From Gallionella sp. (lineage in GTDB: Bacteria > Pseudomonadota > Gammaproteobacteria > Burkholderiales > Gallionellaceae): a stretch of DNA of 64,000 nucleotides. The notes beneath the pieces are model-generated. The model did not search any database, had not been told where the DNA came from, and was given only the letters and a program-made list of their open reading frames with translations. Shown here in pieces: positions 17,887-26,155 of the stretch; position 1 is the stretch's first letter; each line of letters opens with the position of its first letter. The position numbers were made by a program, and so were the translations under genes. Where the stretch lies: the NCBI GenBank assembly GCA_028689145.1, contig JAQTWT010000008.1, positions 57,298 through 121,297 of the forward strand. Reading direction: 5' to 3'.

Positions 17887-18807
17887 TTAACCGGCGGCTT
17901 TTTGCAGGAAACGCACCGGATTCTGGGCGATTCCCTGATAGCGGACTTCAAAATGCAAGTGGTTGCCGGTGGATCGGCCGGTGCTGCCGACTTCGGCGAT
18001 CTTTTCGCCGCGCCGCACCACCTGTCCGACCTTTACCAGTAATCGCGAAGCATGCGCATAACGCGTCACAATGTCATTGCCGTGATCGATTTCGACCATA
18101 TTACCATACTGGGCATGGTTACTTGAATAGGACACTACGCCGCCGGCTGAAGCGTGAATCACTGTTCCGGCCGGAACAACGTAATCGACACCTTCATGCA
18201 TGGCACTCGCGCCGGTAAAAGGATCAATGCGCCAGCCGAAATTTGAGGAATACCAGCCGTTGTTAATTGGTTCGATAGACAGCAGCATCTTGTTGCTGAG
18301 TTGATTCTGTAGCAGCATGGTTTCGAGCGCCATCAGCTTGTCGCTGCGGTCATTGACCACTTTGGTCAATATGCTTAACTGCTGGTCGAGGCTGGCTACC
18401 GACATTTCCTGCAGCGGCGAAGTCACCAGCGGTCCGCCCTGCGCGGGCGGCTGGTCGAAACGGAACTCTTCCGGTTTCATGCCGGTCAATTTGGCCAGAC
18501 GCGCGCCCAGCGTGTCCAGACGCTGCATCTGTGCCTGCATCTGCCCGACCCGTGCTGCCATTGCATCCAAACTGCTATGCAGATAAGACTGCTGTTTTTG
18601 TTGTTCCGCACTTTGTATTTTGGACAAGAAAGAGCGCACTCCGTCGCCCAAACCTTCCGGGGCAAAGCGCACCAGCGTGTATTGCAGGGTGAACGATGCC
18701 CCCAGTATCAATCCGAACAGCAGCAGCGCCAGGCCAGAGACATGCCAGCCGTTCAGCGTAATGCTGCGGGTTTTTGCCAAACTGCTGGAAACTAGAATAA
18801 CATTCAT
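17887..18807 (-). CDS. M23-family (LytM/NlpD-like) peptidase or murein hydrolase regulator
   Basis: 306-residue inner-membrane-anchored periplasmic protein. It has an N-terminal transmembrane helix (about 22-44), a coiled-coil region (about 60-190, 'QMQAQMQRLDTLGARLAKLTG') and a C-terminal LytM domain with 'HEGVDYVVPAGTVIHA', 'GNMVEIDHGNDIVTRYAH' and 'GRSTGNHLHFEVRY', so the zinc ligands HxxxD and HxH are present and peptidase activity is plausible. The start at ATG 18807 was chosen for the strong GGAGGAGG 5 nt upstream. It diverges from the DciA-like gene and sits before secA, a conserved arrangement. Confidence 0.93.
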   Translation of the reverse strand: MNVILVSSSLAKTRSITLNGWHVSGLALLLFGLILGASFTLQYTLVRFAPEGLGDGVRSFLSKIQSAEQQKQQSYLHSSLDAMAARVGQMQAQMQRLDTLGARLAKLTGMKPEEFRFDQPPAQGGPLVTSPLQEMSVASLDQQLSILTKVVNDRSDKLMALETMLLQNQLSNKMLLSIEPINNGWYSSNFGWRIDPFTGASAMHEGVDYVVPAGTVIHASAGGVVSYSSNHAQYGNMVEIDHGNDIVTRYAHASRLLVKVGQVVRRGEKIAEVGSTGRSTGNHLHFEVRYQGIAQNPVRFLQKAAG

Positions 18808-18819
18808 GCTTCCTCCTCC

Positions 18820-19260
18820 TTGTTTAATCTTAACTTTGTGGCGCAACGACTAAAATCACTATTGGGCAGCGATTCCGAGTTACGCCCGCTCGTGGCCAAA
18901 GCACAAGCTTTGTTGTTATTGCAAAACCGTTTTGCCGGTGTTGCCCCGCCCGGTCTTGCGCAATTCAGCCAAGTGCTGGGCTTGCAGGCAGGTGTTCTCA
19001 GTATTGCCGTCGCCAATGCCACTATTGCCGCCAAATTACGCCAACTTGTACCGGAACTTGTTACCGGACTGCAAAAAGGCGGTTGCGAGGTTAGCGGAAT
19101 CCGCGTCAAGGTGCAAGTTTCCTTTGCCCAAAAACCACCCGAATTCAGGCAGCGCAAGCTCGGCAAAGAGGCTCGTGACGCGCTGAATGCATTCAGCCAG
19201 AGTCTGGATGATTCACCGCTCAAGCTCGCGCTGAAAAAAATGATCGACGCGAAAAAATAG
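18820..19260 (+). CDS. DciA-like DUF721 protein
   Basis: 146 residues with a DUF721/DciA-type core ('NFVAQRLKSLLGSDSELRPL' at the N-terminus, 'VLSIAVANATIAAKLRQLVP' in the middle). In other bacteria DciA loads or activates the replicative helicase DnaB; that role here is by family only. The start is uncertain: TTG 18820 gives the full domain, and GTG 18838 is the next option. Neither has a clear Shine-Dalgarno site. It diverges from the M23 gene, whose GGAGGAGG leader it abuts, so the promoters must overlap. Confidence 0.8.
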   Translation: MFNLNFVAQRLKSLLGSDSELRPLVAKAQALLLLQNRFAGVAPPGLAQFSQVLGLQAGVLSIAVANATIAAKLRQLVPELVTGLQKGGCEVSGIRVKVQVSFAQKPPEFRQRKLGKEARDALNAFSQSLDDSPLKLALKKMIDAKK

Positions 19261-19312
19261 CGCTCAGGCGTAACCTGCGTGAATTCACAAATTATCCTAA
19301 AAACGGCAATTT

Positions 19313-19358
19313 CATCCGCAGATTAACGCGGGTTTTCATGCGCTTATCTGTGGAGACT
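19313..19358. repeat. CCGCAGATTAACGCG...CGCTTATCTGTGG inverted repeat
   Basis: Imperfect palindrome between the convergent DciA-like and ubiC genes, sharing the CCGCAGATTAACGC core with the 5143-5263 element. Confidence 0.55.
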
Positions 19359-19407
19359 GATAGCCCAGAAAGGTAAATGCGCTTGGCGAGCCAATGCTTT
19401 TGCCGGC

Positions 19408-19941
19408 TTATTTGGCAAGGCGTAAAATTTCCGGCAAAAAAACTTCCGTCACCAGCAGCGGTGCGCCGTGCAGGTAAAACAGCGAACGGCGTGCCCACAG
19501 TCTGCCCGGCGGGTTCTCCAGTGTTGTAACGGCGCGCTGATAGAGCGGGTGGGTATTGCGCAATGCCTTGTAGTGCAGCGGTTTGCGCTCCACCAGCGGA
19601 TGAGCGAACAATAATGCGCCCAGCGGTTTGTTGCCCAGGCCGTGCACGGCGGACCAAGCGCCGCGCAGATGCTGCCGGGCGCATGCGCTGTGCGCGAACA
19701 CTACCGGACTGTGGTCGGCATACAGGAATACCTCGCGCGACCAGGCGAGATGCTGCGGCGCAACACCCAGCAGCGCGCCTTCATCCGGCGCGATGCGCGC
19801 CAGACCGCTGCGCACGCCGCGCACCTCGAAGCGGGTGCAGCGCTGCTGGATGCGTTGCGTCAACGAACCGTGATCGCGCAGCCAGGGCGCGAGACCGGCA
19901 GGGCAGCCTAACGATGCGCCATGCCAAAATTTATCAGACAT
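19408..19941 (-). CDS. ubiC: Chorismate--pyruvate lyase
   Basis: Cleaves chorismate to 4-hydroxybenzoate and pyruvate, the first committed step of ubiquinone synthesis. The 177 residues show 'PAGLAPWLRDHGSLTQRI', an Arg-rich 'TRFEVRGVRSGLARIAPDE', 'WSREVFLYAD' and 'LWARRSLFYLHGAPLLVTEV' with the product-site Glu in 'TEVFLPEI'. ATG 19941 (MSDKFWHG) is chosen; the longer frame to 19998 is translation of a palindromic element that lies directly upstream. recG precedes it, and the junction shows a 9-bp duplication (see findings). Confidence 0.93.
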   Translation of the reverse strand: MSDKFWHGASLGCPAGLAPWLRDHGSLTQRIQQRCTRFEVRGVRSGLARIAPDEGALLGVAPQHLAWSREVFLYADHSPVVFAHSACARQHLRGAWSAVHGLGNKPLGALLFAHPLVERKPLHYKALRNTHPLYQRAVTTLENPPGRLWARRSLFYLHGAPLLVTEVFLPEILRLAK

Positions 19942-19945
19942 ATCG

Positions 19946-20016
19946 GTAGGGGCGTGATTTATCGCGCCCTTCTTTGGATAGATGAATAGACAGGGCATGA
20001 TGAATCATGCCCCTAC
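19946..20016. repeat. GTAGGGGC...GCCCCTAC palindromic (REPIN-like) element at the recG/ubiC junction
   Basis: 24-bp arms differing at about 3 positions, with GTAG/CTAC ends and a 23-nt loop. It is flanked by direct copies of ATCAGACAT at 19933-19941 and 20033-20041, 100 bp apart. Confidence 0.85.
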
Positions 20017-20033
20017 AATATTGAGAAATTAAA

Positions 20034-22142
20034 TCAGACATGCATGTAGTCATGTTTATTCGCCATCCAGCGCTGCAAATGCGCCTGAGCCGCCGCGGGG
20101 GAATCGCGCAGCAATTCGTCGGCGGCTTGCCGCGCCTGATCCAGCAGATCCTCGTCCGCATTGATGTCGGCAAAGCGCAGCATCGCCACGCCGCTTTGCC
20201 TCGCACCGAGTAATTCGCCGGGGCCGCGCAAGTGCAGATCCTGCTGCGCAATGGCGAAGCCGTCGGTGCTCTCGAAAATGATCTTCAAGCGCGCGCGCGC
20301 CAGTTCGGAAAGCGGTTGCTGATAGAGCAGGATGCACAGACTGTGCGCCGCGCCGCGCCCGACCCGCCCGCGCAACTGGTGCAGTTGCGCCAGACCCATG
20401 CGTTCTGCGTGGTCGATCACCATCAGGCTGGCGTTCGGCACGTCCACGCCGACTTCGATCACGGTGGTGGCGACCAGCAGTTGCAGCTCGTTCGCCTTGA
20501 AGGCCGCCATCACCCGCACCTTCTCGGCATTATCCAGCTTGCCGTGCACCAGTCCGACGCGCAGTTCCGGAAAGGTTTGCATCAGTAATTGATAGGTTTC
20601 CAGCGCGGTTTGCAGTTGCAACGTTTCTGATTCGTCGATCAGCGGGCACACCCAGTAAGCCTGCTGCCCCTCAAGGCAGGCGGCACGCACCCGGTCGATC
20701 ACTTCGTCGCGGCGTTCGTCGCTGACCAGCTTGGTGACGACCGGGGTGCGTCCGGGCGGCAATTCGTCGATCACCGACACATCCAGATCGGCGTAATAGC
20801 TCATCGCAAGGGTGCGCGGGATCGGTGTGGCGCTCATCATTAGTTGATGGGGTTCAGTCGTTTGTAGGTCGGGTTTTAACCCGACTGCTTCGACAGTCTC
20901 AAGGCTGGCATGTCGGGCTGAAGCCCGACCTACGTCTAATTTTCCTTTGTTGCGTAGCGCCAGACGTTGCTGCACGCCGAACTTGTGCTGCTCGTCGACG
21001 ATCGCCAGTCCGAGTTTGTGAAAGCTGATTTTTTCCTGAAACAGCGCGTGGGTGCCGATGGCGAGCAACGTTTCACCGGAAGCGATGCGTTCGGCGGCGA
21101 GCTGCTTGTCCTTTTTCTTCAGGCTGCCGGATAGCCATACCGGCGTGATGCCGAGCGGTTCGAGCCAGTCGCGTAGCTTCAGGTAATGTTGTTCGGCGAG
21201 AATCTCGGTGGGCGACAGCAGCGCGACCTGATAACCGTTTTCGATAGCCTGCAATGCGGCGAGCGCTGCAACAATAGTTTTGCCGCTGCCGACATCGCCG
21301 AGCAGCAAACGCTGCATCGGATGCGGCTGCGCGAGGTCGCTGCTGATTTCGGCAAAGCTGCGCTGTTGTGCTTGGGTCAGCGCGAATGGCAATGCTTTTA
21401 TCAGCCGGGAGGTTAGTTGGCGGTGCGGTGCAAGGGCCGCTGCAATACGTTTGCCGCGTTCGCGGTGATGCGCGCGCATCGACAGTTGCTGGGCCAGCAG
21501 TTCGTCGAACTTGATGCGCCGCCAGGCAGTGTGGCTGCGGTTCTCCAGAGAAAAGGCGGCGATATCCGGCGTGGGGTTATGCAGCAATCTGAGGCTGTCG
21601 GCAAAGTCTGCCAGCTTCAGTCTGCGCAATAATGATTCCGGTAATGTGTCGGTTACCGGCAGTGTTTCCAGCGCGTTGGCGATCAGCTTGCGCAGCACGG
21701 TTTGCGACAACCCTGCGGTGGTCGGATAAACCGGTGTGAGGCTTTGTTGCAGCGGCGTATTGTCATCCACCGCGCGGCATTTCGGATGCACCATCTCCAG
21801 ACCGTAATAGCCCATGCGCACTTCGCCGATGGCGCGTATCTGCTTGCCTTCTGCCAACTGTTTTTGCTGGCTGGGATAAAAATTCAGGAAACGCAGATAC
21901 AGTTCGCCGCCGCTGTCTTGCATACGGCAGACCAGAGTGCGGCGCGGACGGAACGCAATTTCATTATGCGTGACGGTTCCCTGCACCTGCACGGTTTGCC
22001 CCGGTTGCACGGTGGATATCGGCGCGAGATGGGTTTCGTCTTCGTAGCGCAGCGGCAGATGTAGCAACAGCTCGCTCCGGTGATGGATGCCGAGCTTGGC
22101 GAGCTTGCTTAGTGTGGCTGGCGAAATTTTGGTCGGTTGCAC
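20034..22142 (-). CDS. recG: ATP-dependent DNA helicase RecG with a short in-frame insertion
   Basis: Branch-migrating helicase that acts on stalled forks and Holliday junctions. The 702-residue product has the wedge/OB domain (about 50-150), Walker A 'LLLGDVGSGKTIVAALAAL' near 285, 'AIVDEQHKFGVQQRLALR' (DEQH box), 'LMMSATPIPRTLAMSYYADL', 'VATTVIEVGVDVPNASLMVI' and 'GRVGRGAAHSLCILLY'. Between 'LALRNKGK' and 'LMMSATPIPRT' homologues have about 10 residues; here about 33 are present, of which VGRASARHASLETVEAVG to PDLQT is encoded by a REPIN-like element. The start codon is GTG 22142, 15 bp after ridA. Confidence 0.97.
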   Translation of the reverse strand: MQPTKISPATLSKLAKLGIHHRSELLLHLPLRYEDETHLAPISTVQPGQTVQVQGTVTHNEIAFRPRRTLVCRMQDSGGELYLRFLNFYPSQQKQLAEGKQIRAIGEVRMGYYGLEMVHPKCRAVDDNTPLQQSLTPVYPTTAGLSQTVLRKLIANALETLPVTDTLPESLLRRLKLADFADSLRLLHNPTPDIAAFSLENRSHTAWRRIKFDELLAQQLSMRAHHRERGKRIAAALAPHRQLTSRLIKALPFALTQAQQRSFAEISSDLAQPHPMQRLLLGDVGSGKTIVAALAALQAIENGYQVALLSPTEILAEQHYLKLRDWLEPLGITPVWLSGSLKKKDKQLAAERIASGETLLAIGTHALFQEKISFHKLGLAIVDEQHKFGVQQRLALRNKGKLDVGRASARHASLETVEAVGLKPDLQTTEPHQLMMSATPIPRTLAMSYYADLDVSVIDELPPGRTPVVTKLVSDERRDEVIDRVRAACLEGQQAYWVCPLIDESETLQLQTALETYQLLMQTFPELRVGLVHGKLDNAEKVRVMAAFKANELQLLVATTVIEVGVDVPNASLMVIDHAERMGLAQLHQLRGRVGRGAAHSLCILLYQQPLSELARARLKIIFESTDGFAIAQQDLHLRGPGELLGARQSGVAMLRFADINADEDLLDQARQAADELLRDSPAAAQAHLQRWMANKHDYMHV
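20864..20933. repeat. REPIN-like element (two inverted GTAGGTCGGG hairpins) inside recG
   Basis: Two 22-nt units in inverted orientation (20864-20885 and 20912-20933), each with an internal GTCGGG/CCCGAC stem and GTAG or CTAC at the outer end, separated by 26 nt. It is in frame within the helicase. Confidence 0.9.
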
Positions 22143-22157
22143 GGCCTGATGGTATGC

Positions 22158-22544
22158 CTAATCCTGAACCACCAGCACGCCATCCATCTCCACCAGCGCG
22201 GCGCGCGGCAACGCGGCCACGCCCACCGCGGCACGCGCCGGGTAGGGCTGGTGAAAATATCCCGCCATGATTTCGTTCACTCGGGCGAAATTTGCGAGGT
22301 CTGTGAGATACACGTTCAGCTTGACCATGTCGTCGAAACTGCTGCCGGAGGCTTGCGCCACCGCGCGCAGATTCTGGAACACGCGATGGATTTGTGCGTC
22401 GATACCTTCCACCATCTGCATGGTGTCCGGGTCGAGTCCGATCTGGCCGGACAGGTACACCGTGTCGTCAACGCGCACCGCCTGGGAATAGGTGCCGATT
22501 GCGGCGGGGGCGTCGGGGGTTTGAATGGCCTGTTTGTTTATCAT
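22158..22544 (-). CDS. ridA: RidA-family enamine/imine deaminase
   Basis: Hydrolyses reactive 2-aminoacrylate and related enamines produced by PLP enzymes. The 128-residue product shows the family pattern '[21 protein letters not shown]' over residues 17-37, '[20 protein letters not shown]' and the substrate Arg in '[20 protein letters not shown]'. The start at ATG 22544 ([10 protein letters not shown]) is supported by AGGAG 6 nt upstream. It precedes recG on the same strand. Confidence 0.95.
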   Translation of the reverse strand: MINKQAIQTPDAPAAIGTYSQAVRVDDTVYLSGQIGLDPDTMQMVEGIDAQIHRVFQNLRAVAQASGSSFDDMVKLNVYLTDLANFARVNEIMAGYFHQPYPARAAVGVAALPRAALVEMDGVLVVQD

Positions 22545-22633
22545 GTTTAACTCCTGCTTAAAAACTGTTACTTTTGGTATCAATCGCTGCCCGGCGGCAA
22601 GCCCCTGTTGACCGGGGCGATACCATCGATTTT

Positions 22634-22728
22634 GTAGGCTGGTGGTGAGGCACGAACCCCAGCGTTTGATGACCTCGACACATACCTGTCGAAGCAGCTG
22701 GGGTTCGCGTTGCTCACCACCAGCCTAC
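22634..22728. repeat. GTAGGCTGGTGGTGAGGC palindromic (REPIN-like) element between ruvB and ridA
   Basis: Arms of about 30 bp, GTAGGCTGGTGGTGAGGC.CGAACCCCAGC and its mirror ending CACCACCAGCCTAC, with GTAG/CTAC ends and a loop containing CCTGTCGAAGCAG. Nearly fills the gap. Confidence 0.85.
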
Positions 22729-22785
22729 GGTATAGCGGCCATTTTAATCTGTTTAACGGCTGACCCAATAATAAACAATTCAGGA

Positions 22786-23862
22786 TCAATCGCCACCCAG
22801 CGGCAACTCCCCATTGACTGGATTGTCCGCCACAGCCAGCCCGAAATGGCGATAAGCATTTGCGGTGGCCATGCGGCCGCGCGGGGTGCGTTGCAGATAA
22901 CCCTGCTGGATCAGGTACGGCTCCAGCACATCCTCGATGGTATCGCGCTCCTCGCCGATGGCAGCGGCGAGATTATCTACTCCAACAGGCCCGCCGAGGA
23001 ACTTCTCGATAACGGTGAGCAGCAGTTTCCGGTCCATCACATCCAGCCCGCGCGAGTCCACATCCAGCATGGTCAGCGCGGCATCCGCCACAGTGCGGCT
23101 GGCATCGCCTGCGGCTTTTACATCGGCGTAGTCGCGCACGCGGCGCAGCAGACGGTTGGCAATGCGCGGCGTGCCGCGCGAACGGGTGGCGATTTCCAGC
23201 GCACCGTCATGCGACAGATTCATCTCCAGCAGCCCTGCCGAACGCATTACGATGCGCTGCAATTCCTGCGGTGTGTAGAATTCCAGCCTTGCAACAATTC
23301 CGAAACGGTCGCGCAGCGGATTGGTCAGCATCCCCGCGCGGGTGGTCGCACCGACCAGCGTGAACGGCGGCAGGTCCAGCTTCACCGAGCGCGCCGCCGG
23401 GCCTTCGCCGATCATGATGTCGATCTGATAATCCTCCAGCGCGGGGTAGAGAATTTCCTCCACCACCGGAGACAGGCGGTGTATTTCGTCGATGAACAGC
23501 ACGTCGTTCGGTTCGAGATTGGTCAGCAGCGCGGCCAAATCGCCCGCGCGCTCCAGCACCGGGCCGGAAGTATGGCGCAGGTTCACGCCCATTTCGCGCG
23601 CGATGATCTGCGCCAGCGTGGTCTTGCCCAGACCGGGCGGGCCGAACAGCAGCACATGGTCGAGCGGCTCCTTGCGCAACCTCGCCGCCTCGATGAATAT
23701 CTCCAGCTGACCGCGAATTTTCTCCTGCCCGACATATTCCTCCAGCTGTTTGGGGCGCAGCGCACGTTCCAGCGCTTCCTCCTGCTTTGAGGCTGGAGCG
23801 GATGCAACCAGACGGCTGGATTCCGGGCGCGGTTCGGCAGTGAGATTGTCGCTGTGGATCAT
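22786..23862 (-). CDS. ruvB: Holliday junction branch migration ATPase RuvB
   Basis: Hexameric AAA+ motor of the RuvABC resolvasome. The 358-residue product has Walker A '[20 protein letters not shown]' near 72-91, Walker B '[19 protein letters not shown]' near 121-139, sensor '[20 protein letters not shown]' with the Arg finger region, and the C-terminal winged helix ending '[20 protein letters not shown]'. ruvA and ruvC are not in the window. Confidence 0.98.
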   Translation of the reverse strand: MIHSDNLTAEPRPESSRLVASAPASKQEEALERALRPKQLEEYVGQEKIRGQLEIFIEAARLRKEPLDHVLLFGPPGLGKTTLAQIIAREMGVNLRHTSGPVLERAGDLAALLTNLEPNDVLFIDEIHRLSPVVEEILYPALEDYQIDIMIGEGPAARSVKLDLPPFTLVGATTRAGMLTNPLRDRFGIVARLEFYTPQELQRIVMRSAGLLEMNLSHDGALEIATRSRGTPRIANRLLRRVRDYADVKAAGDASRTVADAALTMLDVDSRGLDVMDRKLLLTVIEKFLGGPVGVDNLAAAIGEERDTIEDVLEPYLIQQGYLQRTPRGRMATANAYRHFGLAVADNPVNGELPLGGD

Positions 23863-24005
23863 GGCGTGATTATATTTCCAATTGGCATCTTATCGGATAA
23901 ATGATCTCGCAATGCGACGAATAATTTCGTAATTGCCGGTTAACGGCAAGAGTTTAGGTGATAGTTCTATTCAATATGCCTGTATCGGTGTAATGCATCA
24001 AAGGA

Positions 24006-25679
24006 TTATTTTTTCGTGGCTGAAGTTGTCGGGGGTAATTTTTCACATCCCTTGCTGGCAAACTGGCAGCTAATGGCATAATTATTTATCGCTTGCTGAG
24101 TGTTGCCCATTTCTTCATAGGCTAATGCCCTACCGTAGAAGTGTCGAGGATTCTGGGGGGCTCCAGCTTTATCGGCAATTTCAATGGCGGTATTAAAAGA
24201 AATAACTGCATTCTGCCAATCCATTTTTTTTAGATAGGCAGACCCCATGTTGCCATAAGCCGCCGGAAAATCTGCACGTAACGCGATAGCCTGCTTGAAG
24301 TCTGCGATGGCCTTATCCGGCTGGTCAATTTTAACCAGCTCGGTTCCACGGTTATAGTAAATCCGGTATGCCCCCGGCAAATCTGTACGCTCCTTGACCA
24401 GTTTTTCCGCATCGTCCCACAGCAGCACGGGATGTGAAAATGTCATTAAGCGCTCCATCGATACCGGCAACATTGCCAGAGCAATGATTGCAAGGATTAA
24501 TGAAGCAGTGCGCGCATTAACTCTGGCAAATACTACCGGCAACAGGCAAAAAGCCCCAGCCGCCCACAAGTAGCTGCGATACAGCACAAATACCTCTTGA
24601 ATTCGTACCGAGGAGAATTCGGTAAAGAACATTAACCATGGAAATAATAAGGCGAATCCGGCTAAACCGGCACGTCCTTGTTTGAACAACAGCCAGATAG
24701 CACCGACACCCCACGCGACAAAGCACACGGTAGCGATTAGGTAGGGAGAGAGCAGAGATCGCACGAAAGGCTCGCGCATATCAACAGACATCCATGTAGG
24801 GTTGGGGAAAAGCCACAATAGCGTATATTTGAAAAATAACCATGATTGGGTAATGACACTCAACGGGTAGGATAGCTGGCTATCAATTTCTCCCAGCATT
24901 TCCGGTGCGTTGATTTCATATACCGAGCCGAGCAAGCCTTTTTTTGCCAACAATACAAACAGTGCAATCGCTGCTAGTGCTGCGAATATTCCCCATCTTT
25001 GTTTAAGCTTATTTCGCCAATCGCCGTGTAATAATACAGTCAACGCCAGCAGGGCAAACGGCAGCATGATGGCATGCTCTTTGGAGAATGCTGCCAGATA
25101 ATAAAAAGGCACGCTCATCCACAGCCAGAGTGGTTTTCGCCGGATACTGCCATGCAGATAAGCCAGCATGGACAGCAGACCGAACAGCGTCGCCATGATG
25201 ATGGTGCGCTGCACCAGATATCCGGCTGCATAGGTGGCGACTGGATGAAGAGCAAATAACAGGGCTGCAAAAAAAGCGGCTGGTTGCGGATTCAAGCCAG
25301 CTTCATTGCATTCGTCGTGTGTGGCCGCAAACAATTTTGCGAGCAGGAAATATAGGGTTAGCGTAACAGCTGCGTGCAGCAGCAAATTTTCTATTCTGAA
25401 GTGGAACATCTCCACACCGAACCATGAGGTACCCCAAGCCAGTGTTGCATAGGGCAGTGAGCGTAATTCAAATGGTGAAAAGTGGTAGGTTGAAACCGGC
25501 TGATTGCCTTCGTTGTCAATCGTGAAGAATGCCAAGTCATCAAACAGAATCGGATTCCATAGAAATTGGCCGTATAGCGAGGCTATTGCCACCGTTAGCA
25601 ATAGTGCCGAAATCCATGTGCGCGAATATTTTTGAATGAATGGCTGCGAGGGTAGATTTCGCATAACACTTTTAAACAT
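24006..25679 (-). CDS. Polytopic GT-C-like glycosyltransferase with C-terminal TPR repeats, next to the pilin gene
   Basis: 557 residues. About 10-12 transmembrane segments span residues 20-420. The first periplasmic loop has an acidic pair D47-D48 in 'WNPILFDDLAFF', the place where GT-C transferases (PMT, ArnT, TMTC) carry their catalytic Asp. Residues about 440-540 contain two or three TPR motifs ('YYNRGTELVKIDQPDKAIAD', 'AAYGNMGSAYLKKMDWQNAV'). This TM-plus-TPR layout matches TMTC/O-mannosyltransferase-like proteins. It lies 62 bp downstream of pilA, past the pilin terminator, so low-level readthrough would express it. A pilin O-glycosyltransferase role is inference from position. Confidence 0.72.
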   Translation of the reverse strand: MFKSVMRNLPSQPFIQKYSRTWISALLLTVAIASLYGQFLWNPILFDDLAFFTIDNEGNQPVSTYHFSPFELRSLPYATLAWGTSWFGVEMFHFRIENLLLHAAVTLTLYFLLAKLFAATHDECNEAGLNPQPAAFFAALLFALHPVATYAAGYLVQRTIIMATLFGLLSMLAYLHGSIRRKPLWLWMSVPFYYLAAFSKEHAIMLPFALLALTVLLHGDWRNKLKQRWGIFAALAAIALFVLLAKKGLLGSVYEINAPEMLGEIDSQLSYPLSVITQSWLFFKYTLLWLFPNPTWMSVDMREPFVRSLLSPYLIATVCFVAWGVGAIWLLFKQGRAGLAGFALLFPWLMFFTEFSSVRIQEVFVLYRSYLWAAGAFCLLPVVFARVNARTASLILAIIALAMLPVSMERLMTFSHPVLLWDDAEKLVKERTDLPGAYRIYYNRGTELVKIDQPDKAIADFKQAIALRADFPAAYGNMGSAYLKKMDWQNAVISFNTAIEIADKAGAPQNPRHFYGRALAYEEMGNTQQAINNYAISCQFASKGCEKLPPTTSATKK

Positions 25680-25694
25680 ACTTTTTTACCGGAT

Positions 25695-25727
25695 AAAAAA
25701 ACCCCCTCGCAAGAGAGGGGGTTTTTT
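25695..25727 (-). terminator. Rho-independent terminator after the pilin gene
   Basis: Arms AAAAAACCCCCTC and GAGGGGGTTTTTT around a short loop, 15 bp before the downstream GT-C/TPR start codon. Expected to make the abundant pilin mRNA monocistronic. Confidence 0.92.
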
Positions 25728-25741
25728 CAGAAACTAACAGA

Positions 25742-26155
25742 TTAGTTCTTGCACAGATTTCCAGTTAGGCAGGTGCCGCTAACTGACCAAGATACACCGG
25801 TAGAAGTAGAAAATGTCGGTGTCAGAACATAGGTCAGGCCATCGACTTGAGCGTTGCCTACTGCTGTAATGATGCCATTCAGTGTAGCTACGCTTGTGCC
25901 ATATTTGCCGAAGGTACCAATATCGGCTGGAATACCGGCAGTGCCCGCATCGCAGTTAGCCAAAGTTCCAGCTTGGTCATCAAGACATATTTCTACGGCA
26001 ACTTTAAGCGCCTGAGTTGCCTGAGTCACTTCAGTGAACTTGGCCTTCTTGGTGTAGTTGCTGTAAGCAGGAATCGCTACCGCAGCCAGAATACCGATAA
26101 TCGCAACCACGATCATCAATTCGATCAGGGTAAAGCCTTTTTGTACGTTTTTCAT
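25742..26155 (-). CDS. pilA: Type IV major pilin (type IVa)
   Basis: Structural subunit of type IVa pili. The 137-residue prepilin has leader MKNVQKG cut before Phe8, the N-methylated segment '[20 protein letters not shown]' with Glu at mature position 5, and '[16 protein letters not shown]' completing the long helix. Four Cys are present, two in the mid-region ('ICLDD', 'ANCDAG') and two at the end ('[11 protein letters not shown]'), so two disulfides, including the C-terminal D-loop, are likely. AAGGAG lies 6 nt before the ATG. A sigma-54 promoter (26263-26278) lies upstream and a strong terminator downstream. PilD and PilC are encoded at 7.7-9.9 kb. Confidence 0.97.
   Translation of the reverse strand: MKNVQKGFTLIELMIVVAIIGILAAVAIPAYSNYTKKAKFTEVTQATQALKVAVEICLDDQAGTLANCDAGTAGIPADIGTFGKYGTSVATLNGIITAVGNAQVDGLTYVLTPTFSTSTGVSWSVSGTCLTGNLCKN

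Noticed and set aside
22580..22789. 69-codon minus-strand ORF between ruvB and ridA
   Set aside because: It is translation of the GTAGGCTGGTGG palindromic element.
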